A DNA stretch of 64,000 nt from Clostridia bacterium (GCA_017467275.1 JAFTSN010000027.1:103204-167203), one strand, 5' to 3'; positions 33,783-43,809 are shown, counted from the first letter of the stretch. Made by a program: numbers and translations. Notes: a model not told the origin generated them from the letters alone.

Positions 33783-34787
33783 TCAAACTTTTGTGATAAA
33801 TAATTCTTTATAAGCAACCCCGCCCGCTTTCACAGACAACGCTTCCGATGGAACACTTTCCCCTTTTACCCAGCGAACAATCGCTTTAGGCAAATTACAC
33901 CCCGACATGTGACTAAAGGGATACCCGCCGCCAAAGCGCGCGTTCATTTCCAAAATATAAGGTTTTCCGTCCACCAAAAACAGATCGCAGTCCATATTGC
34001 CGATATGCTTTGTCCTCTCCCCCAAGCGCTTTGTTTCCTCATACAGTACGCGTTCATCCACAATTTCCGCTATATCCGTCTCGCCCGCGCGCATCGCAAT
34101 TTTTTTCTTGACAATTGAATTTCGGAAATTCCCGTTCAAATCATTGATAATATCGACTCCGTATTCCTGTCCTTTCAAACATTCCTGATAAATAATTTTA
34201 TCTTCAACGCTTCCCGATTCATACTTTAAATAAGACTTATTAATCGTTCGCACGTTACGGCTATAATAATAAAGTAGCGCCAATTCATCTTCCGCAACGG
34301 AAAGCGCAATCGAACCGCAGCCAAAACGCGGCTTAATCACAATGGGATATTTTAACTCCCCCGTCTCCAATGCTAACATTGTTTTTTGTAAGGTCAAATA
34401 CGTTTTCGGCGTATTAAAGCCGTGTTCCTTCAAAAATAAATAGGTTTTCCATTTGTCGTTGCAGATTTCGACTGTTTTCTCATCGGAAACAATCACTTTT
34501 GTTCCGATCTCGGCGAACTTATCCTTATTCCTTGCTAAAACGGGCAAATCTATATCAAACAGCGAAAGTAAAATATCTATGCGGTTTTCCTTGCAATACT
34601 CCAACAAAAAAGGAATATAATTCTCATCGTAAATTAAAGGCGAAATCACACTCTTATCCGCATAATGAAAGGCGACTGTTTTATCGTCGGAATTGGAGAC
34701 GTGAACTTGTCCTTCCTCCCCGACGGCCTCTTTAAAATATTTTACCATATAGGCCCTGCGGCCCACTGAAGTCAATAAAACGTTCAT
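33783..34787 (-). CDS. ATP-grasp protein (CarB-like)
   Basis: 334 residues. MNVLLTSVGRRAYMVKYF start, YPIVIKPRFGCGSIALSVAE nucleotide loop, IYQECLKGQEYGVDI, and metal-binding DLFLVDGKPYILEMNARFGGGYPFS in parts. This class often sits beside the previous one in capsule loci, possibly acting in series. It starts 3 nt after the flippase gene stop. Confidence 0.82.
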   Translation of the reverse strand: MNVLLTSVGRRAYMVKYFKEAVGEEGQVHVSNSDDKTVAFHYADKSVISPLIYDENYIPFLLEYCKENRIDILLSLFDIDLPVLARNKDKFAEIGTKVIVSDEKTVEICNDKWKTYLFLKEHGFNTPKTYLTLQKTMLALETGELKYPIVIKPRFGCGSIALSVAEDELALLYYYSRNVRTINKSYLKYESGSVEDKIIYQECLKGQEYGVDIINDLNGNFRNSIVKKKIAMRAGETDIAEIVDERVLYEETKRLGERTKHIGNMDCDLFLVDGKPYILEMNARFGGGYPFSHMSGCNLPKAIVRWVKGESVPSEALSVKAGGVAYKELFITKV

Positions 34788-34790
34788 TTT

Positions 34791-36719
34791 TCAACTCTCG
34801 AATTTTAAAATCAAATGCAGATCGTTTGGTCTTTGCTCGTTTGCAGGGAAATACTCCTCAAACCCGAGCTTTTGATATAATGCAACGGCTTTTTCATTCT
34901 CTTTCACGGCATATAAATGTACGGCTTTAAATCCTTTCTCCTTACATTCCGATAAAAATTTTTGCAAAAGTTTTTCAGCAAGCCCTCTGCCTCTACATTC
35001 TTTTTTGGTTGCCAAAACGGCTATATAAGCCAATCCATCTTGCGAATCATTCGTGTAGCCTGCAACCATGGAGACAATCGTCCCTTCTGCCCGTTCCACA
35101 AAGAGCGTAGCCCTTTCCTGTAATTTCAACGCGTATTCTTTTAAATCGGTTTTTTCGGAGAGTGGAATAGGAAAATCCTTGTCAACGTCTCTTAGAAAAC
35201 TTTCAATTTCCTCCGCCGACAAAAGCTCCGCATTATTCCGTCCGCTTTGTTCTTCGGCGTTCTTTCTTTTCAGCATCTTTTTTACAATCTTCCAAATAAA
35301 ACCAAAGCTCTCCACCTTGAATATAATTGACGCGCCCAAATAAAGTCCCACGCCGACGAATACCTGCAAGCACAAGAGCGCATATATGTTGAGTGAAATA
35401 AAATTCATTAAATAGACGGGAACGCCCATCAAAACCGATAAGCCAACCGCAGGCAGCAGATCCTTTATTTGTTCTCCATAGCTGTAATTTAAAAGCTTCT
35501 TATTCGGAAAAGCATTGATAAAGGAACTAATCAAAGTCGTCAGCATCGCCGTCAATGCAATCCAGATAACGCCAAACCACATAGAGATTAAAAGACTGAC
35601 GATCCCAACCGCTTTTTTAATGATTTCGAGCTTTAAAAACAAATCACTGCGCCCCACCGCCTGTATTGCGGTCAGATTCGCTGTATGTATGGGATAAAAC
35701 GCATATACAAAACACATGATCTGAATATACGGCACGGCAGGCAACCACTTGTCCGTCAGGATAATCCGCACAAACGGCTCAGCCACACACGCCAACCCCA
35801 TCATGCAAGGCATTAAAAGATAGGAGCTCAAACGGATAGATTTCCGCGTCGCCGCTTTCACTTTCTGCCGATCGTCCTGCACTTTAGACATCGCAGAAAA
35901 TAAGACGGAATTAAACGACGCATTTATATTCACCGCCACTAAACTCGGGAACTGCTTTCCTTTCTCGTAATATGCTAGATCTGACGGCGCATACTTTTTT
36001 CCGATCACAAGTCCGCGCAATTCGTTATATCCCGTATCGAGCAAGCCTGAAACCAAAAGCTTCCAGCCGTAAGAAAACAGCGCCTTCAGCCTTTTAAAGG
36101 AAAACACCAACCGCGGATGCCATTTCATGATAATCCAAAGCATAATCGTGGCGATCACGGCGTTCGTTAAATACTGCCCAACAAGCGCCCAAACGCCATA
36201 CCCGCTATACGCCATATAGAGTCCGACCGCGCCCGACACCAGCGTTCCCGCAAGCGTGGCAAAGAAAAACTTCCGAAACGCCATCTGACGGGAAACGTAA
36301 GCCTGCTGCACGGAATTGATTGCCGCAAACGGCAAACGCAAGCCCATCACGCGAAGCACGGACGAAAGCAAATCGTTCTCATAAAACCGCGCGATTGCTG
36401 GCGCCGAAAAAAACAGGATCGCATATAACCCGAGGGAAATTACAAGGCTCGCGTAAAACACGGACGAAAAATCCACCTCGTCGGCTTCCTTTTTCTGAAT
36501 GAGGGAATTTCCGAACCCACTGGAAACAAAGACGTTACAAAGCGTGATCAAAATGGTCACGATCGAAACAAGACCGTAATCCTCGGGCAAAAGAAGTCGG
36601 GCAAGGACAATCGATACGATCGTCGTCACCATCTGTGCCCCAATCCGCTCGGCAAACTTCCAAAGAAGCCCCGACAAGGTCTTTTGTGTTAAGTTTTGTG
36701 ACTTGCTTTTTTTGATCAT
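34791..36719 (-). CDS. Wzx-type flippase fused to a GNAT acetyltransferase
   Basis: 642 residues. Residues 1 to about 480 form an MOP-superfamily lipid-linked oligosaccharide flippase with about 12-14 TM segments (start TLSGLLWKFAERIGAQMV). Residues about 498-642 are a complete GNAT domain: AYIAVLATKKECRGRGLAEKLL holds the acetyl-CoA loop RGRGLA, and NEKAVALYQKLGFEE is motif B. Typical flippases end near 480, so this is a genuine fusion with no stop or frameshift. The GNAT part may act like WecD, acetylating a dTDP-4-amino sugar at the inner membrane face. Confidence 0.88.
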   Translation of the reverse strand: MIKKSKSQNLTQKTLSGLLWKFAERIGAQMVTTIVSIVLARLLLPEDYGLVSIVTILITLCNVFVSSGFGNSLIQKKEADEVDFSSVFYASLVISLGLYAILFFSAPAIARFYENDLLSSVLRVMGLRLPFAAINSVQQAYVSRQMAFRKFFFATLAGTLVSGAVGLYMAYSGYGVWALVGQYLTNAVIATIMLWIIMKWHPRLVFSFKRLKALFSYGWKLLVSGLLDTGYNELRGLVIGKKYAPSDLAYYEKGKQFPSLVAVNINASFNSVLFSAMSKVQDDRQKVKAATRKSIRLSSYLLMPCMMGLACVAEPFVRIILTDKWLPAVPYIQIMCFVYAFYPIHTANLTAIQAVGRSDLFLKLEIIKKAVGIVSLLISMWFGVIWIALTAMLTTLISSFINAFPNKKLLNYSYGEQIKDLLPAVGLSVLMGVPVYLMNFISLNIYALLCLQVFVGVGLYLGASIIFKVESFGFIWKIVKKMLKRKNAEEQSGRNNAELLSAEEIESFLRDVDKDFPIPLSEKTDLKEYALKLQERATLFVERAEGTIVSMVAGYTNDSQDGLAYIAVLATKKECRGRGLAEKLLQKFLSECKEKGFKAVHLYAVKENEKAVALYQKLGFEEYFPANEQRPNDLHLILKFES

Positions 36720-36739
36720 GAAATAAAAAACACCACCGC

Positions 36740-37870
36740 TTATAATGAATCTAATGTTTCTTTAAATGACATACAAATGTCATCAATCGATTTAAATCTT
36801 ACAAAGATTTTTTTACTGTTTGGATCTGGAGTCAAAGATCTTAATTCGTTTATATCCATATTTTGCAAAGTTTCAAACGTCTGATATTTGCAGTTGTTGT
36901 TTTTCAAACATACCACAAAAGGAGAATCTGCACTAAAAACAACCGCTTTATCAAAAGAATACAATAATGATAAACAGCCCAATCCCGCTGAATGGAGCTG
37001 ATTAAAACAAGCAAGATCTATTTCCGATAAATATTTAGCAAACTCAAAGTACTCCATTTTTTCGGTCACCACTTCTACTTTATTGCCAAAGATATTTATC
37101 GCATAATTTAAAACTTTTCTATAGTATTCTTGCGTCCCTCCATATGATAAAATCAAACAAATAATTATGTCGTTCTTTTTAAATTTTTTTAAATACTCTA
37201 AAACTTCTATATGACGATCTGTTATACTTCCACTATGTCCCACCAAAATTCTAAAAGGTCTATTACCTTTTAGAAGGGAATTCTCCTTCATTCTTTGATA
37301 TATTTCTTCCAATCTCTCAAATTTATTGGGAATATAAGAATAAGGTAAAGCACATGTTTTAATATCCCCTATCAAACTCTTTACCGCAACAGCATCCACA
37401 TCATTCGCAATAGCAACCGCTTTAAATTGCCTTATTTTTTCGACATATAACTTCCAGAAAAATTTTTTTAATAAGCTTTTTAATCGTCCACAACTATAAT
37501 TCGGTTGAACCAGATCATGTCCCCAAGTCCTCCAAATAACTTTATTGGCCAATTTTTTAGGAGTAAACAATAATTTTATTTTAGAACAATTTAGCGCATG
37601 AACAAAAATCCATTCACCTTTTTTCCCAAAAGCTTTAATCAAATTCTGTTTGTTTTTTCCTGCAAGAACAACATTGGTATAATTTTTTAAGGCATCAAAA
37701 ACGTTTTTATACGGCGTTAAAAATAGATGTTCCGATTTATCAAAATATAAAGTCTCCTCGTTTATCATTTTAACAAATTTTGGAATAAACTTTAAATCGG
37801 GATACCATATAATATGTAAATATTTCACTGGTCTAATTGTCATGAATGATTTCAATTTCTCCTTGAACAT
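36740..37870 (-). CDS. WecF-like (GT56) 4-acetamido-4,6-dideoxyhexose transferase
   Basis: 376 residues. KYLHIIWYPDLKFIPKFV, then VIWRTWGHDL, and C-terminal FNQLHSAGLGCLSLLYSF match the TDP-Fuc4NAc:lipid II transferase family, which adds a 4-acetamido sugar to a polyprenyl-linked acceptor. It overlaps the upstream gene by 38 nt; an internal ATG at 37840 would cut this to 8 nt, but AAGGAG lies too far (15 nt) from it, so the start is uncertain. Base composition is AT-rich compared with the flanks. Confidence 0.8.
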   Translation of the reverse strand: MFKEKLKSFMTIRPVKYLHIIWYPDLKFIPKFVKMINEETLYFDKSEHLFLTPYKNVFDALKNYTNVVLAGKNKQNLIKAFGKKGEWIFVHALNCSKIKLLFTPKKLANKVIWRTWGHDLVQPNYSCGRLKSLLKKFFWKLYVEKIRQFKAVAIANDVDAVAVKSLIGDIKTCALPYSYIPNKFERLEEIYQRMKENSLLKGNRPFRILVGHSGSITDRHIEVLEYLKKFKKNDIIICLILSYGGTQEYYRKVLNYAINIFGNKVEVVTEKMEYFEFAKYLSEIDLACFNQLHSAGLGCLSLLYSFDKAVVFSADSPFVVCLKNNNCKYQTFETLQNMDINELRSLTPDPNSKKIFVRFKSIDDICMSFKETLDSL

Positions 37871-38732
37871 GCTTTAATAACGCTAACACAATTTCTTTAT
37901 CTTTCTCCCAATTAAACTTTCGAGCAAAAAGCATTTCCGATTTTATCAATTCATCATAATCCGATAAGGTATATTCATATGGCTTCCCCCGCTTCCAATC
38001 TATGCAATACATAATATTTTTATAATTATCACAAAAATTATCAGAAACTAGATTCTTTATAAAAGGCGAACTGACGACTATTGACTGTAAAAACATTTCA
38101 TCTCCACATACGGTGTGTTTAAATGCCTTTTCGATCAATTTTCGACGCTCAACCACATAATGTGCCAAATCATTTGTAATGCTAAACCAATTCGCTCCTT
38201 TTTGGTAAGTAAGCCCATATTTTTTCATTCGATTAATCGGATGTTGAAAAAATAGAATCATTTTATTAATAATCTTACCAACTATGTTCCTTTGTCTTTT
38301 TATGAAAAAATGATATTTTGAGACCCGCATATACACATCGTTAGATAGATTCTCGGCGTCAAAATGTATGAACTCCGTACCATAATTTCGATCAAAAAAA
38401 TCGTGAATTTCTTCTTGCTTTTTTAACGGCATATCCACTCCAGAAAGTAGATGATAATAAGAATAGTTCTCCTTTATTGCCGTTTCCAGAAGTCGAAGCT
38501 CGCATTCAATTTGAGAAAAATCCCCCCATTTAACATTAACTCGATTTTTTAAAATAAATATGCGCGACTTATTTATCTCTCGTAAAAAACGCTCCTCTGA
38601 TATATTTTTCACTTTTTTATCAATGTGTAAATATATATCATTTTGCTCATAATCCAAGGCTTTTAATAATGAAATTAAAAGTTCAAATTGATTATGCGCA
38701 ATTATTAAGTATGCATGCTTATTGTTTTTCAT
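37833..38732 (-). CDS. Core-2/I-branching GlcNAc-transferase family (GT14) glycosyltransferase
   Basis: 299 residues. AYLIIAHNQFELLISLLKAL at the start, IYLHIDKK, then YYHLLSGVDMPLKKQEEIHDFF are hallmarks of GT14, whose bacterial members form beta-linkages with HexNAc or xylose. GANWFSITNDLAHYV and GDEMFLQSIV follow. It overlaps the pyruvyltransferase gene by 14 nt. Strongly AT-rich. Confidence 0.88.
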   Translation of the reverse strand: MKNNKHAYLIIAHNQFELLISLLKALDYEQNDIYLHIDKKVKNISEERFLREINKSRIFILKNRVNVKWGDFSQIECELRLLETAIKENYSYYHLLSGVDMPLKKQEEIHDFFDRNYGTEFIHFDAENLSNDVYMRVSKYHFFIKRQRNIVGKIINKMILFFQHPINRMKKYGLTYQKGANWFSITNDLAHYVVERRKLIEKAFKHTVCGDEMFLQSIVVSSPFIKNLVSDNFCDNYKNIMYCIDWKRGKPYEYTLSDYDELIKSEMLFARKFNWEKDKEIVLALLKHVQGEIEIIHDN

Positions 38733-39870
38733 AAATTCTGTTAATTATATTATCTATAAAAGAAAACGATTGACTTTTCAATGTAATTAATGCATTATCC
38801 GCGCTAGAAAAGTCCAAATTTTCCATTAAATTTGTTTTTTTGAGATCTTGAATCGTTCTGTATCTTTCCATCAAATCTAACTGTGTTAAAAAAGAAACAG
38901 CCCGATCATCTTTTGGATTTTTTTCCTGTTTATCGTTTATATACCAAAAATTCTTATGATATATTGTGGCAAAAGCGGTACCGTGAAACGAAGTGGTTAT
39001 AAAAAGCTTTGCATGCTTCACCACATTCATATATACATCTGGGCCATAAGATTTTATCAATCTAATCTTATTTCTCCAACAAGCTTTTAACGTCCACTCT
39101 TTTGCCTCCATAAAATACACAGGCAACCCATAACGTTTCGACACCCATTTTAAAAATTTCTGAATACGCTCATTAATACCGAAACTATAATAAAAAATAT
39201 ATTCTCCTTTTATGATCGGCGCTACGCCAACATCCACAATTTCTTCCCATTCATCTTTATTATACAACATAGTGGGATCCAAACATAAGGGAACGTCTAT
39301 TCCCGCAAATTTAAGAATCCATTTTTTCGCATTTTGTTCTCTTACAGAAATCAAATCCATGCTTTCTAAATATTTAACATAGTCCTGACCTCTACCGCTT
39401 GTTTCAAAAGGATTATTAGCCCCAAAACTAACTGCATATGCAAATTTAGGCTTGTTTTGCACAAAATTTAAATAATATGCATCATCTGCGTCTAAACAGC
39501 AAACATTCCAAACTTGGTCACTCCCCGTTATGATTGCGTCATACTCTTCCTCACAGTTTTTCAACTCTTCAGCCTTCTTGTATTTTTTCTTTGAAAGATG
39601 GAAATATCGTTGCGAAAACTTGTGATACGCCGAGAATTGTTTTCGCAATTGTTTTATATTTGTTCTCCATATTATATTTTTTATCAGTCTTTTAAAATTG
39701 TTGGGTTTCGGCAAAACCGAATACATATTTTGTTGTCCCGCATTTGAAAAATTAATAAGCTCTACCTCACAATCATATTTCTTTTCTAAAACCGTTTGCA
39801 AGGCTAATGCTTGAAGCATTGATCCATTATTATGCGATGCATGAAAAGTTAACAAACCTACTTTGTACAT
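38719..39870 (-). CDS. Polysaccharide pyruvyl transferase family protein
   Basis: 383 residues. HNNGSMLQALALQTVL, DAIITGSDQVWN, FAYAVSFGANNPFE, and late FITTSFHGTAFATIYHKNFWYI are the CsaB/WcaK-type fold signatures. It transfers a pyruvate ketal (or acts as a related glycosyltransferase-like enzyme) onto a sugar, adding negative charge to the polymer. AT-rich. Confidence 0.86.
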   Translation of the reverse strand: MYKVGLLTFHASHNNGSMLQALALQTVLEKKYDCEVELINFSNAGQQNMYSVLPKPNNFKRLIKNIIWRTNIKQLRKQFSAYHKFSQRYFHLSKKKYKKAEELKNCEEEYDAIITGSDQVWNVCCLDADDAYYLNFVQNKPKFAYAVSFGANNPFETSGRGQDYVKYLESMDLISVREQNAKKWILKFAGIDVPLCLDPTMLYNKDEWEEIVDVGVAPIIKGEYIFYYSFGINERIQKFLKWVSKRYGLPVYFMEAKEWTLKACWRNKIRLIKSYGPDVYMNVVKHAKLFITTSFHGTAFATIYHKNFWYINDKQEKNPKDDRAVSFLTQLDLMERYRTIQDLKKTNLMENLDFSSADNALITLKSQSFSFIDNIINRIYEKQ

Positions 39871-39893
39871 AAAACCCTCTTTTAATTACTCAA

Positions 39894-40497
39894 TTAATCT
39901 TTCGCTTTTTCCTTATATAAAAGATATGCGGGATTCCCCACCACTATGGAATTCGCTGGAACATCTTTTGTTACAACAGCGCCCGCTCCAATGATTGAAT
40001 TCTCGCCAATCTTAATCCCGCCCAATATAGTCGCATTTGTGCAAATCCATACATTATCACCAATAATGGGATTAATAACAGACTCTCCCCTTTTGTTTTT
40101 CATACCCACCGTAACGCCAGGACCGACCCTTAAATTAACTCCGGCTGAAAAAACAGACAAAACACAGTAATTGTGAGAAATCCATAAGCCTCCGCCAATG
40201 TTTTTACTGATTGCCGATATCTCAATCGTTTTTGGCGGTCTCCATAAAAAATTAAATAAACTTTTAACAACTTTATAGTTATTTAATCTATAACTAAAAA
40301 CAGCGCGAAAAGCAAAATCTTTTATTAAAATTTTTGCCATTCGTTTGAAGTATCCCCCCCCCGCTTTTAATCTTATAGTGGGGGAAATATTGAATACTGT
40401 ATTGTTCAATATCCCTTTTTAACAATTCTTTGTTTAATAAATATCCAACACAAGCTATCAATAGTCCAAAAGAATGAAAAACATAAAGAAAAAACAT
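39894..40497 (-). pseudogene. Hexapeptide-repeat acetyltransferase split by a G9 tract (possible phase-variable gene)
   Basis: A strong ribosome site (GGAG, 8 nt spacing) precedes the ATG at 40497. That frame reads MFFLYVFHSFGLL... through KELLKRDIEQYS to KSGGG, where nine G (40362-40354) put it out of frame. The remainder continues in another frame as YFKRMAKILIKDF and a left-handed beta-helix acetyltransferase (WISHNYCVLS, NVWICTNATILGG, IIGAGAVVTKDVPANS). With eight G the product would be one serine-acetyltransferase-like protein of about 200 residues. The downstream frame alone has only a TTG start without a ribosome site. Either slipped-strand phase variation, a fixed mutation, or a sequencing error. 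Confidence 0.75.
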
Positions 40498-40523
40498 AAC
40501 TACTTCTCCATAAAAACGCTTGT

Positions 40524-41789
40524 TTAATTAACACGTTTAGACTTTCTTTCTTCTATCCTTTTCCAAGAAAAAATCTCATTATTTTTATCCGCTGCCACCA
40601 AAAAAACAACTAATAAACTATAATTTGCGATAACTCCGCACTGAAATAATGACGGCTCAAACATTCCCCAAAACAAATACATACAAAACATGGAAAAAAT
40701 CTGTTTGAACGCATACAAATCTTTAGTGTTTTTCAATAATTTACGAAACATTATCAATGCGAGAACTAATATTAAAATAAATCCTAAAACCCCTGTCGTA
40801 ACTAAATAATAAACATATGCGTTATCCAACCAATAAGTTTGATAGCCTGTTAATTCCATACCATAGGAAGTGTTGGATGCATAACCAAGCCCGAACAACC
40901 ATCTGCCGCTTTTCAAAAGCTCTGGTATTGCGTGTTTAAACAGAGTCGCTCGATTGGCATTAGACATAAGCACATTAAAGTTTGGAAATAAAACAATGGC
41001 AACGATCGCAAAAATGGAAAAAACGATAAACACTTTCAAAATAGTAGCAATTGTTTTACTATTAATCATTCTTTCTATATTTAATAAAAATAAGACAACG
41101 CCATATATAAGAATTGAAATAAGCGCATTTCTTGAGGCACTGCAAAGCAACATAAGGATTGAGACAATAAGAAAAAGTATCTTTAATCCATATCCCCAAC
41201 AACTTTGCTTTTTATCCTTGAGTAAAAATATTAAACAAATATTACAAACACAGGATATACCCAACGTATTATAATGACCAAACCCAAAATTCGCCCGTAT
41301 TCTTCCTTCGGTTTTAAATATATTCAATACGCCCGACAAATCCAATTCGTTTATATATTTCAAAAAATGATAAACCAAAAAAAATGATAAGCAATAATAA
41401 CTAACTTTTATAAAATCAGAAAGAAAATTATATTTTTTAACAATCAGTACCGTTGAAATCAAAACCAAAAGAAATATCATCTGCGATAAAAACTGATCAA
41501 AGATTAATTCTTTAAAAGAATCGTTGGTAATAACTATCCCCCAAAGAACTGTGTGTAGTATTAATAAAAGCATTATCATTGTAGATATGTTTTTCTTTTT
41601 GTTTAGCAGAATGTTAAATTTTGAGTCATTAAAAGAATATACTGCTAAAAATATACAAATATATAAAATCTGCAATACAATCCAAAATGTAGAAGATTGC
41701 ACATCCCCTATAATAACAGCTATTCTGCTCGTTAATAAAATCGCATAAAGCAATAAAAGCAAATGCCTCACGGATATTGTTATTTTCAA
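40524..41789 (-). CDS. Wzy/O-antigen-ligase-like polysaccharide polymerase
   Basis: 421 residues with about 11 TM segments and a large loop (about 265-320) holding ELLKSGRWLFGLGYASNTS cut to the RWLFGLGY motif, typical of O-antigen polymerases. It would join lipid-linked repeat units outside the membrane after the flippase. No close family beyond that is claimed. AT-rich. Confidence 0.78.
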   Translation of the reverse strand: MKITISVRHLLLLLYAILLTSRIAVIIGDVQSSTFWIVLQILYICIFLAVYSFNDSKFNILLNKKKNISTMIMLLLILHTVLWGIVITNDSFKELIFDQFLSQMIFLLVLISTVLIVKKYNFLSDFIKVSYYCLSFFLVYHFLKYINELDLSGVLNIFKTEGRIRANFGFGHYNTLGISCVCNICLIFLLKDKKQSCWGYGLKILFLIVSILMLLCSASRNALISILIYGVVLFLLNIERMINSKTIATILKVFIVFSIFAIVAIVLFPNFNVLMSNANRATLFKHAIPELLKSGRWLFGLGYASNTSYGMELTGYQTYWLDNAYVYYLVTTGVLGFILILVLALIMFRKLLKNTKDLYAFKQIFSMFCMYLFWGMFEPSLFQCGVIANYSLLVVFLVAADKNNEIFSWKRIEERKSKRVN

Positions 41790-41861
41790 AGCTTATTCCT
41801 CACAATCATTTTTTTGTCTATAATTTAACACGAAGAAATTTTATCTGATTGCCCAACAATC

Positions 41862-42827
41862 TTATTTTTTCATCTTCACTAAAAAACCTATCAAAAAATA
41901 TTGTTTGCGGCGCAACAATAACGCACGAATTTTATCCTGCAAACTCGGGAACTTTTCCCTATAAAGACCATCTAATGCTTGTCCTTTTTTCATCTCCGCT
42001 TTTATTGCTTTGCTTGATATTTTTTTGATTTTACATAATCCGACCGCTCTAAAAAAACTTCTTAGCATACTTTGTTTCATTAATAAAACTGCATCGTCTG
42101 CTAATTGTTTTTCAGCAATAAAATCAAACATGTTTTTATATAATTTATTTAAATCATCAAAATAATTTAACGTTACATTTGAACAAAGGCCTTCTTCGTT
42201 TTTTTCGTAATAGTAAACAGCTTTTTTGGAAATAAAAATAACTTGAGTATGTTTTAAAAAATCCAAAGTAAAGGAAACATCTTCCCCCATTATCATATTC
42301 GTTTTGAATTTCACATTATTATTTTTTATTATCTCGGCCCTATATAGCTTATCCCAAGGAGGATTCGAATTTTGACTAAGAATAAAATCACTATATTCTT
42401 TTATATCTAAATAGCCCTCGGCTTGACCAATCTTATGAACAAAAATATTCTTTCCTTTCTCGCAATAATAGGCCCCTAATTGCACTAAATCCACACCTTT
42501 ATGCGCCTTCAATAATTCTGTGACGCATTGTATATAATTTTCCGAAATATCGTCATCACTATCAATAAAAGCAATATATTCCCCCTGCGCTTTAAGCAAC
42601 CCCAAATTCCTTGCCGCGCTCGCCCCTTGATTCTCCTGATGATACGCATGAATATTAGGATTTTTCTTTTGATATAAATCACAGATAGAAAAAGAATTAT
42701 CTTTCGATCCGTCGTCAATTAAAATCAATTCACTTTGTTCACTTAATTGACACTCAAGTTTAGATAAAAGCTTTCCTATGTACTTTTCTGTGTTATAAAT
42801 CGGAATAATTAAACTAACTAATATCAT
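41862..42827 (-). CDS. GT2 family glycosyltransferase
   Basis: 321 residues. SLIIPIYNTEKYIGKLL, LIDDGSKDNS, AARNLGL and FIDSDDDIS form the GT-A nucleotide-sugar and DxD sites. The C-terminal region is helical. One of two adjacent GT2 genes (1-nt gap), probably adding successive sugars to the repeat unit. Confidence 0.9.
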   Translation of the reverse strand: MILVSLIIPIYNTEKYIGKLLSKLECQLSEQSELILIDDGSKDNSFSICDLYQKKNPNIHAYHQENQGASAARNLGLLKAQGEYIAFIDSDDDISENYIQCVTELLKAHKGVDLVQLGAYYCEKGKNIFVHKIGQAEGYLDIKEYSDFILSQNSNPPWDKLYRAEIIKNNNVKFKTNMIMGEDVSFTLDFLKHTQVIFISKKAVYYYEKNEEGLCSNVTLNYFDDLNKLYKNMFDFIAEKQLADDAVLLMKQSMLRSFFRAVGLCKIKKISSKAIKAEMKKGQALDGLYREKFPSLQDKIRALLLRRKQYFLIGFLVKMKK

Positions 42828-42828
42828 A

Positions 42829-43809
42829 TTAAACTCGCCTAATTTTTCTATACAAACTAAAAATTAAATAATATAATGGATAGCTCTTTAAAAACAATTC
42901 GAATTGTAGTCTTTTTTTTCGGCTGATGCTTTTTTCTTTTCTTATAAAACTTATATTTTCTCTTACCGCTTTTTTGAATTCACTTATTTTACTCTTTGGA
43001 CATTTCACCTTGCTTTTAATATAAAAATCCAAAACCGTTAAATTCGCCGAAGCAAATGCAATATGCACTGTAGATTTTAGTTTCGGATATTTCTCCTGCA
43101 AATATTCCATCTGCGCTTTTGCCGCTTCAATAAAATCGTGATTGATTTTTTTGTTTCTGGAAATACTGTTTTCTCTTTGAAAATAATTATATAACGGTTC
43201 TGATACATACCCCACTTCTTGAGCCAGCTCAATTATTTTGTACATCACAAAATAATCTTCGCTTAATTTCCCTATCGGAAAACGAATTTGATCAAATAAT
43301 TTTCTATGATATATTTTAGCCCATGCCGACATATCAAACAAATTATATGAATTCATCTCCTTAATGGCATCGAAAAAATTAAATACCTTATCTTCCTCTT
43401 TCTGCTTTTTATATATTTTTTTTCCGTTTGCAAAAGTATAATATTTCCCGCATACCGCCATTAAACAATTATATTTATTCAAACAAACGTAAAGCTTTTC
43501 CACCATTGTTTTTTCAACAGTATCATCACTGTCTACAAAAACCAGATATTTTCCCGTCGATATATTTATTCCCGCATTCCTCGCTTGAGACAATCCTTGG
43601 TTCTGTTGATGTATCACAGTAATTCGATTGTCTCTTTTTCTATATTCTTCACAAATACTCGGACACTTGTCCGGTGATCCGTCATCCACCAAAATTATTT
43701 CGAGATTCGAATACGTTTGATTACAGACACTATCCAAACAATTCCGCAAGTATTTTTCAACCTTGTATATAGGCACTATTATACTGATTAAATCTTGATT
43801 ACTATTCAT
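42829..43809 (-). CDS. GT2 family glycosyltransferase
   Basis: 326 residues. SIIVPIYKVEKYLRNCL, LVDDGSPDKCP, QARNAGINISTGKYLVFVDSDD. The domain plan is the same as the neighbouring GT2 but the sequence is clearly different, so these are two enzymes rather than a recent duplicate. AT-rich. Confidence 0.92.
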   Translation of the reverse strand: MNSNQDLISIIVPIYKVEKYLRNCLDSVCNQTYSNLEIILVDDGSPDKCPSICEEYRKRDNRITVIHQQNQGLSQARNAGINISTGKYLVFVDSDDTVEKTMVEKLYVCLNKYNCLMAVCGKYYTFANGKKIYKKQKEEDKVFNFFDAIKEMNSYNLFDMSAWAKIYHRKLFDQIRFPIGKLSEDYFVMYKIIELAQEVGYVSEPLYNYFQRENSISRNKKINHDFIEAAKAQMEYLQEKYPKLKSTVHIAFASANLTVLDFYIKSKVKCPKSKISEFKKAVRENISFIRKEKSISRKKRLQFELFLKSYPLYYLIFSLYRKIRRV

